From Chionis minor (Eukaryota > Chordata > Aves > Charadriiformes > Chionididae), in contig VZSF01001900.1 in assembly GCA_013398295.1 (NCBI GenBank), positions 124,001 to 188,000 on the forward strand: a stretch of 64,000 nucleotides of DNA, written 5' to 3'. The position numbers were made by a program, and so were the translations under genes. The notes beneath the pieces were generated by a model. That model did not search any database, was not told the origin of the DNA, and saw only the letters and a list, made by a program, of their open reading frames with translations. Positions 47,901 to 61,190 of the stretch are shown here, one piece after another; position 1 is the stretch's first letter, and each line of letters starts with the position of its first letter.

Positions 47901-50900
47901 AATCCCCAAGAGTAAAATCACCCACATCAGTAAATGCTTCAAGTTGACCTGAATCTGTGCTTTCGTTATCAGAATGTAGAGAGGGAGAAAGTCACGCAAG
48001 ATTGCCATCTGATTTCAGTTACAATCTCTCTTTTCTTTGCATCTGTGCCTCTAACAGGCAAGGCCAGAAGTAGTTCTTTAATGGGCGAACCCAAGAAGTG
48101 CTATGAAGCTCAATCTGGAAGAACCACCTCCTTGCAGGGCAACAAGTGTGTCTTGCTTTTTTTGTAGTCTGGAGGGGATGAAGTTCTCTCGCCAAAACCA
48201 GGGGGAGCCCCAGATCTGGGCAATCACAGCTACGGGAACAGCGAGTGGTTAATCCACCACAACAGAAGGTGCTCCTTCTCTCTTTATGTCCAGCAAAAGA
48301 AGCACATGTTGCTACTGTTGCAATTTTAACAGCTAAACAGGTATCCAAGGCGAACCTCCCTTCCCAACAAATATCACCAATGTGGTTTCATGAGCAGAGC
48401 TTGGTCAATGCCACCGTCAACGCAGTGGCATAGTGCAGACTGAAGAGTTCCTCTCTACAAACCGCTTGGGTAGGTATCAGATGGGCTGACTCATAGTCAC
48501 TCAGACTAGGTCCATGCAGCATCAGCTTGGACCCATTAGTGCAAAAGTCAAGGACCAGAGATATTCAAATTCAGTGGGTCTGCTCTTGTGAACTCTAAAG
48601 CCATGTAACTTTTGGACATGCTGGGTAGATGTGGACCTGAGTCATTGCCAGGTAAAGCTTGCATATGTTTAGTGTTCTGCACTTCCATTCCTTTGGCTCT
48701 TGGCAAGCTTGGAGAATAAAGCTCTTCTGCAAGACCTATACTGGCACTTATACAACCAGCACTGATGCCGAGATGGAGCTCAGAAGCCTAGCCAGATCTG
48801 AGCTGGAGTTTGCTGTTGGTTATTGTACTTCATACCCCAATGCTCCATGCTCTAGGAGAACTGATTAGTTCAGCATCAGCATGGCATGAATATATGGAAG
48901 CAACACAAACCGGTTCCTGCCATCTCCTCTGATCCAGAGTGCTGGGTAACACAGATCAGAGGTGGGAGGATGCCCTAGAAGAAAGAGTCAAGATCCAGCC
49001 AAACATATTAGCTCTAGCTGAGAATTGACTGTGTTGCTGTACAAGGTTCTCTCACTTCCATAAGTGCCTTGATTTGGTTTGGATATTTCTCCCCACCAGC
49101 CAAGCTACCCTGATCCTTCATTATCTGGGAAAATGGTGAGCGTATGCTAGACATCCTGCCTCAGTGCACACACTCACAGAAGGACTTGCTACATAAGTCC
49201 ACCTCTAACACTTGTTGACATTTATAGCTTTTGAGACAATAAAAGAAAATGCTGACAATTTCACACAAAAAGAGGGCCTGTTATAAAATCTGAATCTGAA
49301 GCCATCTGCACGTTATGAAAGTAGCATTAAAGCAAGACTATGTGCAGGCTGAGCTGTTAGGACCAAAACCACAGAAGCAGCAATGGAATAGTTGCAAATT
49401 GTGCTGGCAGGGTTAGGTTTTGTGAATGGGGAGTAAGAGATGAGCTATTTCCCCATGAATTAAACATAAATCATGACTTTAGAGAAAACCAAATGGGCTG
49501 TGTAACCTCCCAATTGTTTTTTATTAGGGTTTAGATGGAATTAGCATTAAGGAAGGTCACTAGTTACATGGAAACTGGGTGGAAAGGGACTGAGACGAGG
49601 AAGCAGAACCCAATTGAAAGAGACACAGATCAGCAATTAGGGAGAATGGAAGAGGGAGAGTGAGAGTTAAACTGTTCTCACAACTGGTAAGATGATGAAG
49701 GGAGCAAGAGACTGGAAACAAAGGAAACATAAAAGATGAAAGATGGCACTGGGAAGGCATGCGATTGCCAACGAACAACTCTGTCTAATTTTTTCCCTAA
49801 ACAATAAATATGATCTTTAAGAGCCACTTTGGAGCTTTTAATTCAGTTGCTTTTGGCTGACCTGTTAACTAGGAACAGTAGCCTGAGGGTAACTGGGTGA
49901 TGATTCAGGACTGCTGTACTTCTGTGGACGGAGAGCAAGAAAAATGGCAATTTTTTTCTAGAAAGAAGAGAAGCATTTTCTTCCAAATAAAATATACCAT
50001 CCATTTGGATCTAGATTTTCAGCAGGTGCAACTTAGTGTAACTCCAATAGACCACCTCAGATGCAAGGCCTTGTTCTAATGCTACTATTAATATGGAGAA
50101 AAAACAACAGTGAATCTACCAAGCATATACCAACAGCAGACAGCAGCTTGCACGATGACAAATTTGCTCAAGAAAATCTTGGTCTGTATTCTGTTTCCCA
50201 AGGGGAAGGGTCACACGAGAATTTCACAGAATTTTTCATGCAGATGAAATCTGAAGGAAACAGTTTATTTCAACTTCCAAGTGAAACAACGTCATGAGAT
50301 GGATATTTGCCACAGAAGAGAAATTCAAGGTGTTAGCCAGATTCATTGACTAGCAATCCATATTGAACTAGTTGTGGCAAGCTGCACCACTGCCAGATTC
50401 CAGGTCAGGAGGGACAGAGGATATGGGGCAGGGGAAGAGTCTCTGTGAACACAGAAAAAACCCAAAATCTTGCAATAAAAATCCTGCAGTACAATCATGG
50501 CAGACCCTTTTCCCTCAGCTTTGGAAAACAGTCCTGGGATTATTCATCAGCTCAATGGGCATTTCCTTTAAAGTGCCAGCAGAAGAGGAAAACCACTGCA
50601 AATGACATGGTACAGCATGATCTTTTAGTTAGCGAGTAATGCCAAGTGCAATTAGTAAGTAATCTGCAGAACATATAATTACAAAGCAGCCCTACAGTTG
50701 GGCTCTATTTCTCCATTAGCTGCACAAGGCAATGGGGGAGACTGGGACTTTTTTTTAATTTTATTTTTTAAATAGAAAGTGCTATCAAAATAAGAACTTA
50801 CTGAATGACAAACTAAACCTTTTGAAATCTGGTCTCTAAAAAATTTATTGCCAATGTTCCCCAACCACTTTACATGACAATTGCTTCAAAAGAAATCCCA

Positions 50901-53900
50901 GCAACATGAAAGGGAATGTGAGACACCTGGGAAGGGGGATGGGAAAGCACGTTAATTTTTAATGCTGTTTTTCAGAAGCGTTCTCTCTCTTCTTCGAAGC
51001 ACTCATGAAAGACAACCAGTTTCTGACTGCTGCTTTGAAACCTGAAGATGCTGCCCTTCGCTTCTAGAAAAGATACTGGCAGGTATCAGCAATCTGAGCA
51101 GTTCCTCCACTACTGGGTTTATGGTCCCAGAGGCAGGTGCTGCCCCTTTGCCAGAAGTTGGATAACGCAGCCTGTTCAGCCATTTCAGTCTTTCATCCTA
51201 CGAATCAGCGGATTTCCAATCAGAGATGTCCAACACAAATGTGGAAGCCATTGCTGAGAAGATGTAAGCTCCAAACACATGTGACAGGGACAGTTTGCAG
51301 TGGAGCAGGGTGACAAGCTTTGCCTGGCACAGGGCGTCAGAGAGAAGGTGGCTCAGAAGAGGCCATAAGATCTGTACTGAGCTGGGCAACAGTGTGACAA
51401 GGTGGCTGACCAGTTATAGTGGAGGAATTTTCACAGGTTTGGGTCAAAGGGATTCTGAAACAAGGAAACCATGTACAATGATCACACGAGGACAAGCTCT
51501 CCTTTGGAATAAAGACTTGTAGAGCACTACCTGAACTAAATGAGATGCTTCAAACTATAGTATGGCTGCTCTGGAGAGCTGTTCTCCACCACTCACCGCA
51601 GCCCAGTGACTAAAAAATCTGTTAAGAGTGAACTCTGCAGCCAAACTAGTGCTGAGCTTTCCCAGTTCCCAGAGAAGCTGGTGTGCTGTACAACCCTCTG
51701 ACCCATGCAGGATCGGGGCCAGGCTAAGCTGAAAAAGTGCCGAGGCCATATGGTTTCTCAGACCCTCGAGGGTTGGTGGGATCAGGGCACTGGAGTATTT
51801 CATGGTTTCTCGAAAGTTGAAAGACTCTTGGGCAACCCATGTACGCGCAGCACCATGCACCTGGCTGAGCACCCCACATCAGGCCTGAGAGCGATGCACA
51901 GCCCAGCTGCTAGCAGGAGGGCAAGCACAGGACCTATAATCCATCTGTCCGCACTTAAAAGCACAAGAAACAAAGCACATTAAGCCTCTAGATAAGAGTA
52001 TCTATATTGCACTGTCATCAGGCAAACCTTGTTCTTAGTGAAAAGAAATCGTGTATCAGCCTGCTGCTCATTCTGACCCCTTCTGTAAGGGCTTTTTTAA
52101 TTCACTTCACTGAATAAAAGCCTCAAGTCAGCACACCTTTTTCTAGCCCTGCTACCTGCACATGCTCACCTCTCCATCCACTTTGTCTGAGCATTACAGA
52201 CATGACGCAGGAAGTCCCTCCCTGTAAGGAATGGGAAAAGTCTGCCCAGTAAGGTACTCATCTAAGACTCAGAAGACCCAATTTAATGCCAAGCTTTCTC
52301 CCCATGACAGCCCGCTGAGTGAGTGGCCACAGGCACATCCCTTGCTCTGCCTCAACTTCCCTCCCTGCGGAATATAACTAACAATGTTGATTTCTTTCGT
52401 TGATGTACTGTCCCTAAATAGCACTTGACTCCAATGAGAGTAAAGCTTGCCCCAGAAAGCCAAAGACAGACAAGCCCAATGCCTTCTCCATGTGTTATGG
52501 CTTCTGCCAGGAATCTTCAGAGTACATGGCGCAACTGCTGGGAACTGATCTCAGGTCACACAGATCCTCTTCCTAAGGCCCAATAAATCACATGGTGATG
52601 TCTGAGAAAAATTACTCTTAGCAGATGTTCTCATCACCTGATTTGTCTGTTCAGGTGCCACAGAAAGACCTCAGCTTATACTGCAAGTATCAGCAGCACA
52701 ATCAATATTGTGCCTCTGTGGGCTGTTTAGGAGAATTCACGCAGCAATCCAAAGGCTAACGAACAGAGTACTCCTCTGGCAGGGAGGGAGATGGGAGGAG
52801 GAAGTGACACTGATTAATCTGTGATCATTAATAATGTTTTCAAGTCTTGCAAACGAAGATAATGATATGGGTAATCAACTGTCTTACTCGAGGGTATAAA
52901 CTGATCATCTGCTGGGATAAAATGGGAATTCCTATAACACACATTTTCTTGTCCATTGTGAAGTCACTTGATGGCATTAGCAGATTGATCATTTTCTTGC
53001 AAAGTCCCAGCTATTTATTACTTCCAGAAGGTTTTGAAATTAGATCAGATGATACAGAAATGCAGCTCACTATAGCAAATGCCAATATCCTCTCAATCAT
53101 TTTTGTTTCCTAACTTCATAATTATGTTTGTAATTTTTGTTCTCAGATCAAGTGCTAAATTTTACTTTTCTTCTTGTGTACAGTAATTATTTCCATAGAT
53201 TCATTTTAATTTCATGGACCCTATACTGAAGAGTCCTTATGTAGGTTTACGCACTGCAGTTTGCACAGCCCCATGAGTGAGGACAGTGCAATGAACTCAC
53301 AAGGACACATCAGAGCCTTGTACTAAAATTCATAGCCAATAATAAAGCCGGTTGCACCACAAACAGATACTGCAATAAACATAAAAAGAAAGGAAAACTG
53401 AAATGTGAGATAAAACCACAATGGGGATAACAATTAAAACCTACCAGTCCTTTCTAGGTATCTAATTGTACCTACGCAACTTGGATAAACCAGGTTTTGA
53501 AACCTGCCCTCCAATCTTTCAAAAACCCTGCAGTTTTGGTGGGTCTGAGAGCATGCATAAGCTGGCTGGCCAGTCCCAGTTCCCAAAAGAAGTGGAGATA
53601 AATAAGGATAGAGTTCAGAATCCTTCAGCACTACAGCCCTCGTACATGACCCCTTCTGTCTTTTTCTGCACTGGAAGCTGCAAGTTGGATGTAGCTTTCT
53701 ACAGACGTCTGGTGAAATCTCTCCTCCAGATTGCCTCTTCACCCAATCCTCTGCTGAGCTCAGCAGCAGCAGAAGCTGCAGAAGAAAACCTCTTTTTTTC
53801 CCAGACAGCTTCTTTCTCTTTTTCTCAAGCAGAGTGAAGAGACCAGATTGATGGCAGGAGAGTTTGAAGGCCTCTGCTGGGCCACAGAAATTGAGGAACA

Positions 53901-55149
53901 CTGTCTCTGTGCCTTTTCTTTATGCGGGTTGGACAAGTACCTCAATTCCCTCTAGGAAAAACAGTCTCTTGCTGTTTCTGCCATCCACTCACCTCTTGTT
54001 TGCTGAGATGGCTAGAAGGGGTGCCAGCTATGGAGGGCAAAGGCTGGCCCAGCAAGGAGGAGGCCAGCTCCTGTGACCACATCCAAGTAAAGGCACTATT
54101 TTCTATCACCTCTGTTTTCACCTTACTGTTCTCAGCACAACCACTTGGAGGTGGCAGATCTGCAGCTCCCTACCCCTAAGCAAAGGGGCAGAATCTTTCA
54201 AGGACGTTGTGTCAGCTTGTAATTTTCTTTCCTGTATCAGCTTTTAAATGTGACAGCGAGACTTGAGCAGAAGGCAGTGAATGTTGCCTTGCTTAAAGAG
54301 GAAAGATGATAATCACCTTATCAGAAAGTGACAGGAAAATGACTCTTGGCTCCCGTGTAATTTTGAACTCAGTGGGAGCTTGGACCTGGGAGCTGTTGCC
54401 CCTCTCCCATACTCAGTCTGCTGAATCTCTGCTGAGCGCTAATCAGAATCTGCCCACGTGGCCTTCATACCTGTACGTACTTTGCTGATGTCTTCTACAA
54501 GTCAGTCAGTTCTTCAGAATAAGAGTTAACTCATGGAACTCCTGGCCACGCGATAAAGTGACTGCTAAATTTTTGAAGGGATTTAGGGGAAAAAACCCTC
54601 AAAAAAGAAGAAAAGAATCATTAATGTTTGAGAAATACCATGTTTGGCGAAGAAAGTCCCTTATTTGCAAATCTCTGTAAATGAAAACAGTGTACAAGGG
54701 AATCATAATTTATTATTTTTTTTAATAAACATTTTTATCATCCTCACTGTTGGAGCATGGAACTGAGCTAGAGGGATCTCTGGTCTGACTCAATATGGCT
54801 TGTGCTCTTAATGCTCTCTTTCTTACCTCAAACCTCTTCTGGCCTCCCTCTCACTTTTCCCAACATTTCTCAATGACTTATTCATTCTGTCCCACTCTTC
54901 TGCCACCCAGTGATGGATTGCCAGTAATACTATGGGTCTCCTGGAAAAAAAAATGCTCCTACTTGATCTCTGGTAAAGCTGCATGGCCACGTAAACAAGA
55001 AGGTGTTAGAAAAGGCCAGGGCTCATAACCTATTCATTTACAACCAGGAACATTTTCTAACATACACATAGCCAAGGGCAGCAGTCACAGTGATGCTGGC
55101 AGACCAGCTTGTATTAAATCCTCTCACTGAAAACGTTAATGCTCAATGA

Positions 55150-55255
55150 TGCATACACAGATATATATGGATCATTAAGTATACATACACAGAAGCACAT
55201 ATATATTTATATACGCACACGTGGGTGTGTCCGCATACATATATATTTATCAGCA
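55150..55255. repeat. TA/CA-rich alternating sequence
   Basis: Interrupted (TA)n and (CA)n runs include a cacacgtgggtgtg palindrome. Low-complexity frames here are not coding. Confidence 0.6.
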
Positions 55256-56177
55256 CAGACAAATTTAATGATCCCCATCTATAAATGAGTGTCTGCAAAC
55301 ACACACGTGAAATGAGTCTACTAAAATGACAGCAATGCTCTGAAGCGCTGTGAAGCAAAAAGGTTATTTCTCTTTACGTAGGTTTGGAGAGATGCTTAGC
55401 ACAGGAGATGAAGTGACAGGGGTAATAATTATGAGTCAGAGCTGGAACAACATAAAGCCCTTCTCTGGACCCACAAAAACATCTTGTCTCACATTTGAAT
55501 GGTACAGACTAGCAACTCTCCTGAGCAAATACTGCTGTGTGTGGATATATCACAATCAGCTAGGAGGGAAATATAATCTGAGTCCCTTCCCCTGGTGGAT
55601 AACCACAGGCAAGTAGCATGCTGTGCCTATGGCTTTTTGACACAGAAATGTTAGATCTGACCCATTAGAACACGCAATCATTAAAAGATATACTACTTGC
55701 CAGTGAGGGCTACTGGACAGAAGTTAGAAAACTGTAGATTTCAAAAAGACTAGTGCTTTCTAGGCATTCATTGAGTCACCTAGGAATGCACCTAACCCAT
55801 CACCCTTATTCATTAGAGGTATTTTCCTAAAGGACCCTTTGTTTTCTGCAGCTGCTTTCCCCACACCTGCACCAAATATCGCAACATGTTACACATCTCA
55901 AAGTGCCATGACACTAAGGGAGCTGAACCGACCATCTTGTCAGATGAGATGAGCATCAAAGCAACAGCAAAAGGAACTGCAGCAGTGGATGATCAGCCAG
56001 GAATGGAGAAAGGGTGAGTGGATTCACCTTGGTTAGGCAGTAGCTCCAAGTTAGACCAGCTCACACAGTCCCATGGTGCTTCCCTGTGTGTCACAAAACT
56101 ACATGCTTAGCAGAGCCCACTCAGCTATGCTTGTAAGGAAATAATTCATTCTTGTACCCTTATACCCATAAGAAATA

Positions 56178-56260
56178 ACAAAATCACAGAATAATTTAAG
56201 TTGGAACAGACCTCTGTCCAACAGACATCTTGTCCAATTCCCCACTAAAAGCAGCTCCCA
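56178..56260 (-). mobile_element. Degraded CR1 3' end fragment
   Basis: The plus strand reads aaatcacagaataatttaag, then ttggaacagacctctg and cttgtccaattccccact, parallel to the reverse complement of a CR1 3' end (aatcatagaatcatttaggttggaa...). Divergence is much higher than in the copy at 18981, so this is an older insertion. Confidence 0.75.
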
Positions 56261-57324
56261 ATTACAAGTACACTAACATACTCAGAATCATATAATGCCC
56301 CTATATGCATATCTACAGATTTTGCCATACTGCTCAGTTCTTTAGGACTGTCTTAGGAACATGTATACACAGCACAAAGCACGGAAGATCTAAAAAGCCT
56401 AAAATGCTTGTACAATACAGCATCCTAGATACTGCAACTGCTCACAGTTTAACAGACATGAAGTGGTAGTGAAATTCTGTGGCAAAATTGTTGCTGCTTC
56501 CTATAGCCCAGAGAACCCCTTCACAGGATGTGCCACAAAATGAAGGTTGGAGATAATAGTCATTCTACTGATATACTGATTTTAATAAGACAGTATTATG
56601 ATAATATTGTTAATAATGCAATATGTATAATGACTATTTAATACACAATCCCCTCAGAATATTATTTTTTGGAAGTAGTTGAACACAAACCACTTTGATG
56701 CAAATCAGTGGAAGACATTTTCCCTAACAGAAATCAGCGGAGACCACTAGATGAAACATTTTGCATTTTCCAGCATGAAAGGCAAACCTTTAGAAGCCAC
56801 TAACCTATCCTGTTTGGCGGTGCAAAAATATGAGCACAGTCCTGGTCTCTCTGCCTCAGTCCCGCTTCTACCCTAAGAGCTTCCACTGATCCCATCATCA
56901 GTGGAGGGATGCTAATCCCAAACCATTGTGCTCCTGTCATCAGTTTCTTGAAATCATTGGGATTTCTACCTGCAGACAAAATTCCATATACCTCCAACTA
57001 CCATGTGTTATCTTGGATCAGAGGATGGCCAGTAGCAATAGAAAGGCATTAATTTCTTCTCAGCCAAAGCTTCCACGTGCTCAGCATGATCCTACACTGC
57101 CCTTATAGATGAGTTTGCTAAAATTCTCATTGTGAGAAATACTTAAGCGATCTGCATAGAAATGGTTTGCATACAGGCTTTAAAAATGGGCTCTCTCCTC
57201 TGCAGTTACTTTAAAGCTGTGGATAGGAATTTCTCTAGGCATTTATGGCAAGTATCATGTGAAATTTCTCTGTATGGCTTTTACAGGCTATCAAGAATAG
57301 TTTTAAAAATTGCTAATGATGACA

Positions 57325-57389
57325 CTAATAATAAAAACAATAACAATAGCAATAACAATAGCAATAATAATAAATAATAATAATAATAC
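57325..57389. repeat. AAT/AAC trinucleotide repeat
   Basis: Mixed AAT, AAC and AGC units over about 65 bases. Translated frames give runs of Asn or Leu/Tyr and are not genes. Confidence 0.85.
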
Positions 57390-57589
57390 GCCTGCAAAGA
57401 TTCCAAAAGAAAGTCAGGTCTCAGCAAATATAATACACAATATTCCGCAAGATAACTCACTTCCGACATTCTCCATCAGAGGACTACAAAGATATAAGTA
57501 ACAATAACCTTAAATTTAAAATGCATCTTTCATCTCAAAAGAAAACTACATTGATTTATAAAGTAAATGGGCTAAACCCACAGCTAGTT

Positions 57590-57655
57590 GAAACTGATTA
57601 GCTCCATTGATTTCAATGAAGGTGCTGATGCACAGATTTATTTGAGCTCAGATGT
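57590..57655. mobile_element. Possible ancient MIR-like SINE relic
   Basis: gctccattgatttcaatgaa followed by gctgatgcacagatttattt resembles the amniote MIR core (actccattgacttcaatgga then gatttacacc). It is a weak and short match. Confidence 0.35.
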
Positions 57656-57663
57656 GCCTCGCT

Positions 57664-57697
57664 GCACGTGTGTGTGCATGTGTCTGTGTGTGTGTGG
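57664..57697. repeat. GT microsatellite
   Basis: Interrupted GT units (cgtgtgtgtgcatgtgtctg then more GT). Confidence 0.75.
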
Positions 57698-59359
57698 TTG
57701 GAAAGCGACACATATCGTGCATTGCACAAAAAATTTTGCAGAAAAACATTATATAAACCAACACAGAAAGTGACACATTATTGCTGCATTTGGAGAAAAA
57801 CGCGTAGAGTGAACAGAACACAGGCTCTAATCTTTAGCTGGGGATTGGCATATATTTTCCCAATGGGATGCTCACAGCAGTCTTGTGAAAAGGTATATCA
57901 TATGCTGTTGTGCTTTGCTCTTTGCAAAAATAGGGGCAATATTTACAGATAGCAAGAGAGCAGATGCACAGATATATTCTTCTACACAAACAAGTACTCC
58001 ACTTTCATGAAGAAAAAGCCAAAGCGACAGCATAGTTTTGGAGCAAAGGAAAAACCAGCAACCCTACCAGAATTGATACTGCCTCTACTCCGATAAAATC
58101 TCAACAGCTGGCTGTGACACAGCCACGGAGGCTGCCTCGCTCTGCCCCAGCACTGTTTGGGAAACAAACTGGAGCGCCAGTCCGATGGTTTACAGGCATA
58201 AAGGATGACCATAATTACTTAGCCTGGCCCCCCTAGGACACTTTAGCACAGGAGTTACAGATGAGCTATACAGGACTTGGCTACTCCTTCCTTATCCTCC
58301 CGAGACCACGGCACCAAGACACTTCTGTCATGGCATAGATAGCAAAAAAGCCAGCTCAAATGACCCTTTGCCAGAAGAGGATTTTCCCCCAACCCCTTTC
58401 TTGCAGGTAAGGTGAGCTCAACTGCAAGAACAGACCGCTCCTCACCACACAGTCGCATGTTTGTGTAAGGCTGACGTAGGTCTGGTTTTTGAAAGGCATA
58501 CCAACACAAATCATGCAACCCAGTTGGAATAAATTCAAATCACTAGCAGAAATGCCCAAAACACACAACTTATCTGATCCAAGCATCCTCAGAAACTGAT
58601 GACAAGCATACCCAGCAGTCTACTCTCAGTCTGTCACTACCTGTGACACCAGCAATGAGATCCACCTACACATTTCTGCCACATAAGTAGGCAGATGGAC
58701 TGGAGCCTAGAAGAAAATATACTGGGCCTGAATCTCTTTTCTCTTGCAAGTAGCAAAAATCTGCAGGAACTTCAGGTGCAGAAAGGAAGAATAGCAAAGC
58801 AACTACAAGGTGAAATTTATAGTATATCTCCTGCCCCTGAGCTGAGCAACAGCTTCTGATGTGATTAACCATGGGCACTCCTTCATGCCACTGCAGATAT
58901 GCTTTGTGCCTCAGTCTAAGGCATTTTAGCCATCTTGCTTTCTGATCCTTTTCAGAAAGCTGTTCCAGCCAGATCAGACAAAATACAGGTAAGAAGACAT
59001 TTCTGCAAGCAACGAAGGCAGTGCATCTAGTCCTTGCTTTGTTCAGAATCCCAGAACAAAGTGGTCTGATCTGCTTTATGCAAGAGGCTGAGTAACTCTT
59101 TGAAGATGCCTTTGTACTTAAAAAGTTCCCTATCTCTCATGGTTGTTAAACTCAGATCCTGGCCTGTTCTTGGGCCAACATTACTCCACCAATTCCGTCA
59201 GCAAAACCAACAAAACAGCACGTGCCTTCACGCAACACTACATGTGTAGTTACACAATGCTGCACTGCACACCATGAGGCTCACCGTGCACTTGGAGATC
59301 TCCATGCACCCCTTCTGCCATCCCATTTTAAAAACGTTTTTAAGAGCTGCTATACTTAC

Positions 59360-59467
59360 GTCATTATCTGAGTCTCTATGCCAGGGTCTACAAGGGATCC
59401 ATCCACAAAAAGTGGTGTTGATGTGAAACTGTATTTACTCCAGGATCTTCCTTCATCAAAACTCACC
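59360..59467 (-). CDS. SORCS3: SORCS3 exon, end of VPS10 propeller (fourteenth from the 3' end)
   Basis: The exon has 108 bases and encodes residues 1-35 plus two bases of Thr36. It begins with the last base of a codon, so the preceding exon must end in phase 2. Residues SFDEGRSW form the Asp-box motif (S-x-D-x-G-x-x-W) that marks a blade turn in the VPS10 beta-propeller, which is the ligand-binding domain of sortilin-family receptors. The acceptor is TATCCCAG after a pyrimidine tract. The donor is the consensus GTAAGT. The next exon downstream is 17.4 kb away. This is the most 5' exon I can find in the window. Confidence 0.95.
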
Positions 59468-60238
59468 CTGGGATAGAAGCAGACAAGATTTATACACATA
59501 AGATGACTTACTCTAGAGCAACTGCAATAATTAAATGTTGGCTAAGGTCTGCAAGCTCCAGCAGCTAGATTTATAGACAAGCACCAATATCTTTGCCATT
59601 ACCCAGCCCGCTAATTCATGTTCATGGTGTACTTTGAAAGATCAAAGCCTTAGAAAGTATAAACGCTGGTGATAAAGACATGGAAATCCTTGATCCAGCT
59701 GTACATCAGACCTCAAGGGATCAAGAGGCATTGCCAAGTCCTGTTTCTGGATCTGCAATAGCACCTCATGAGACATCACTCAGAGCATAAGCAGCCCTGG
59801 CCTGAGTGCCTGAAAATTGCTATCAATGCCACTGGACATTTCAAACCATGCACGGCTTTAAGCTACAATCCCTCTAGTTCTATTAATACTTCTTTGCATG
59901 CCATCTCAGAGGGGTCTCCATTTTACAGAGAGGTGGAGGAAGGAGGCCAAACTGAGCCACAGTCAGTGGTTAGTCTAGGTGCTCTTTGCCTATTACAGCT
60001 CTAAAGCAAAGTTGTACACTGGTTAAAACGAACGCATTTCTGTTCTTAGAGGCTGAGAGTGTTCACACTGTTGGTGACAAGCCACAACAATTCACTGGCT
60101 TTTTATCATCTGTCCCTACCCACAACCACCATGCGCTTCACTTTCTGTTTTTATGAAAGAGCATGTGTATGCTAACCCAGCTGACAGAGTCCTGGTTGAA
60201 TTAGAGTTAATACAACAGGCATTTAGATTAGCAGAGGA

Positions 60239-60274
60239 GGGTTACCAAACCCTTTGGTAAAGGTTTGGTAACCC
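60239..60274. repeat. Long near-perfect palindrome
   Basis: The left arm gggttaccaaacc (60239-60251) is exactly complementary to ggtttggtaaccc (60262-60274). The inner bases ccttt and aaagg can also pair if the register slips by one, leaving ggt as loop. It stands directly at the edge of the GC-rich block. Confidence 0.75.
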
Positions 60275-60289
60275 TTCTCTCAGCTACAG

Positions 60290-60870
60290 CCCAGCAACCC
60301 CTCTATCTCTGACAACTGCAAAGGAGTAAGTGAATGAACAGTCTACCTGACCACACCAGTAGACAGACTGGGTCAGGACTCTGGTGGCCTCTGCCTTAGT
60401 GCCCCTTCCCAGCACGTCCCTCATGACACCTCCTCCCTCCATGGCCCAGGAGCCCCATTGACACCACAGGAGTGCCAGGCTCCAGCCCTGCCTGGCTGTG
60501 ATGTCCCAGCCTGGCCTCAGCTCGTCCCTGCCCCCAGTGAGCTGTCTGATGCCCAGGGCTGGGGCTGCCCCAGCTGCCCCGCTCCCAGCTGGGGTGGTGG
60601 GATGGGCCCTGCCTGTGAGACCCCGCTCGGCTGTCCCAGGGACCTCTGACGGCTCCCAGCTTCCCAGCCCCCAGGGAGCCACCAGTCCCACATCACCCTG
60701 ACAGACCGTACCCACAACAGTGCAGACAACAGCCGGAGGAGTCTGTGCCCACCCAGCCGCTACTGCAGCAGGACAGGCAGGCAACCTGCCGGCTGTCAGC
60801 ATCCAGCGCCCAGAGTTGATGCCCACGAACAGTTCTGAAAGCAACCAAGTTGCTCTCCAGCCCCAGACTC
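60290..60870. other. GC-rich block of unknown origin
   Basis: The base composition changes abruptly to G+C-rich (many ccagc, ggctg and cccag words) inside an otherwise AT-leaning intron. It carries long open frames on both strands; the largest is about 200 codons on minus (60284-60889), rich in Gly, Ala, Trp and Val. I recognise no protein domain and no named repeat. An old insertion (LTR or other element), a CpG-poor GC island or a regulatory segment are possible. Confidence 0.5.
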
Positions 60871-61190
60871 TCTGCACAACCGCTCCCACACAATTTCTGC
60901 CCAGAATTTCAGCTTCAAATTATACCAGCAAAGGAAGAACAAACAGAGAAGCACAAAGGTTTATTGGCTATAAAATCATTTGATCCTCTCCCAGCAGGGT
61001 CATTACAGAGTTCTCTGTAATTCTGCAAGGTACCTGGGCTGTGAAGGCTGACAGATTACTCTCAATGGACAATACCAAAGAGACAAGCGTGGCACAAACT
61101 TCTTCTTTGAATAGCAGGAAACACTTCTCATCTTAAAGTGAGTGTAAAAAAGAAGTTTGCCTTATTTTCCAGGCAAGGATAGTTTGGGGG

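Larger units (their letters stand above)
41973..59359 (-). other. SORCS3 large intron (17,387 bp)
   Basis: It contains a CR1 fragment (56178-56260), an AAT/AAC repeat (57325-57389), a possible MIR-like relic (57590-57655), TA/CA-rich sequence (55150-55255), a G9 run (about 44445) and a T12 run (46116-46127). No coding exon of SORCS3 is missing, since the flanking exons join in frame. No second gene was recognised on either strand. Confidence 0.8.

Noticed and set aside
53434..53901. Overlapping long frames on both strands (155 and 123 codons)
   Set aside because: They are intronic, of mixed composition, without a recognisable domain, and mutually antisense. They are best explained by chance.
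57281..57501. Leu/Tyr- or Asn-rich frames
   Set aside because: They are translations of the AAT/AAC repeat.
5365..59467. SORCS1 or SORCS2 as the identity of the gene
   Set aside because: The tail KIPWINIYAQVQHDKEQEM and the end PNCTSV fit SORCS3. The SORCS1 and SORCS2 tails I recall differ after the KEQEM block.
60284..60889. A 201-codon open frame on the minus strand
   Set aside because: It lies in a GC-rich block with few stop words, shows no known domain, and has no splice or start context to support it. I list the block, not a gene.
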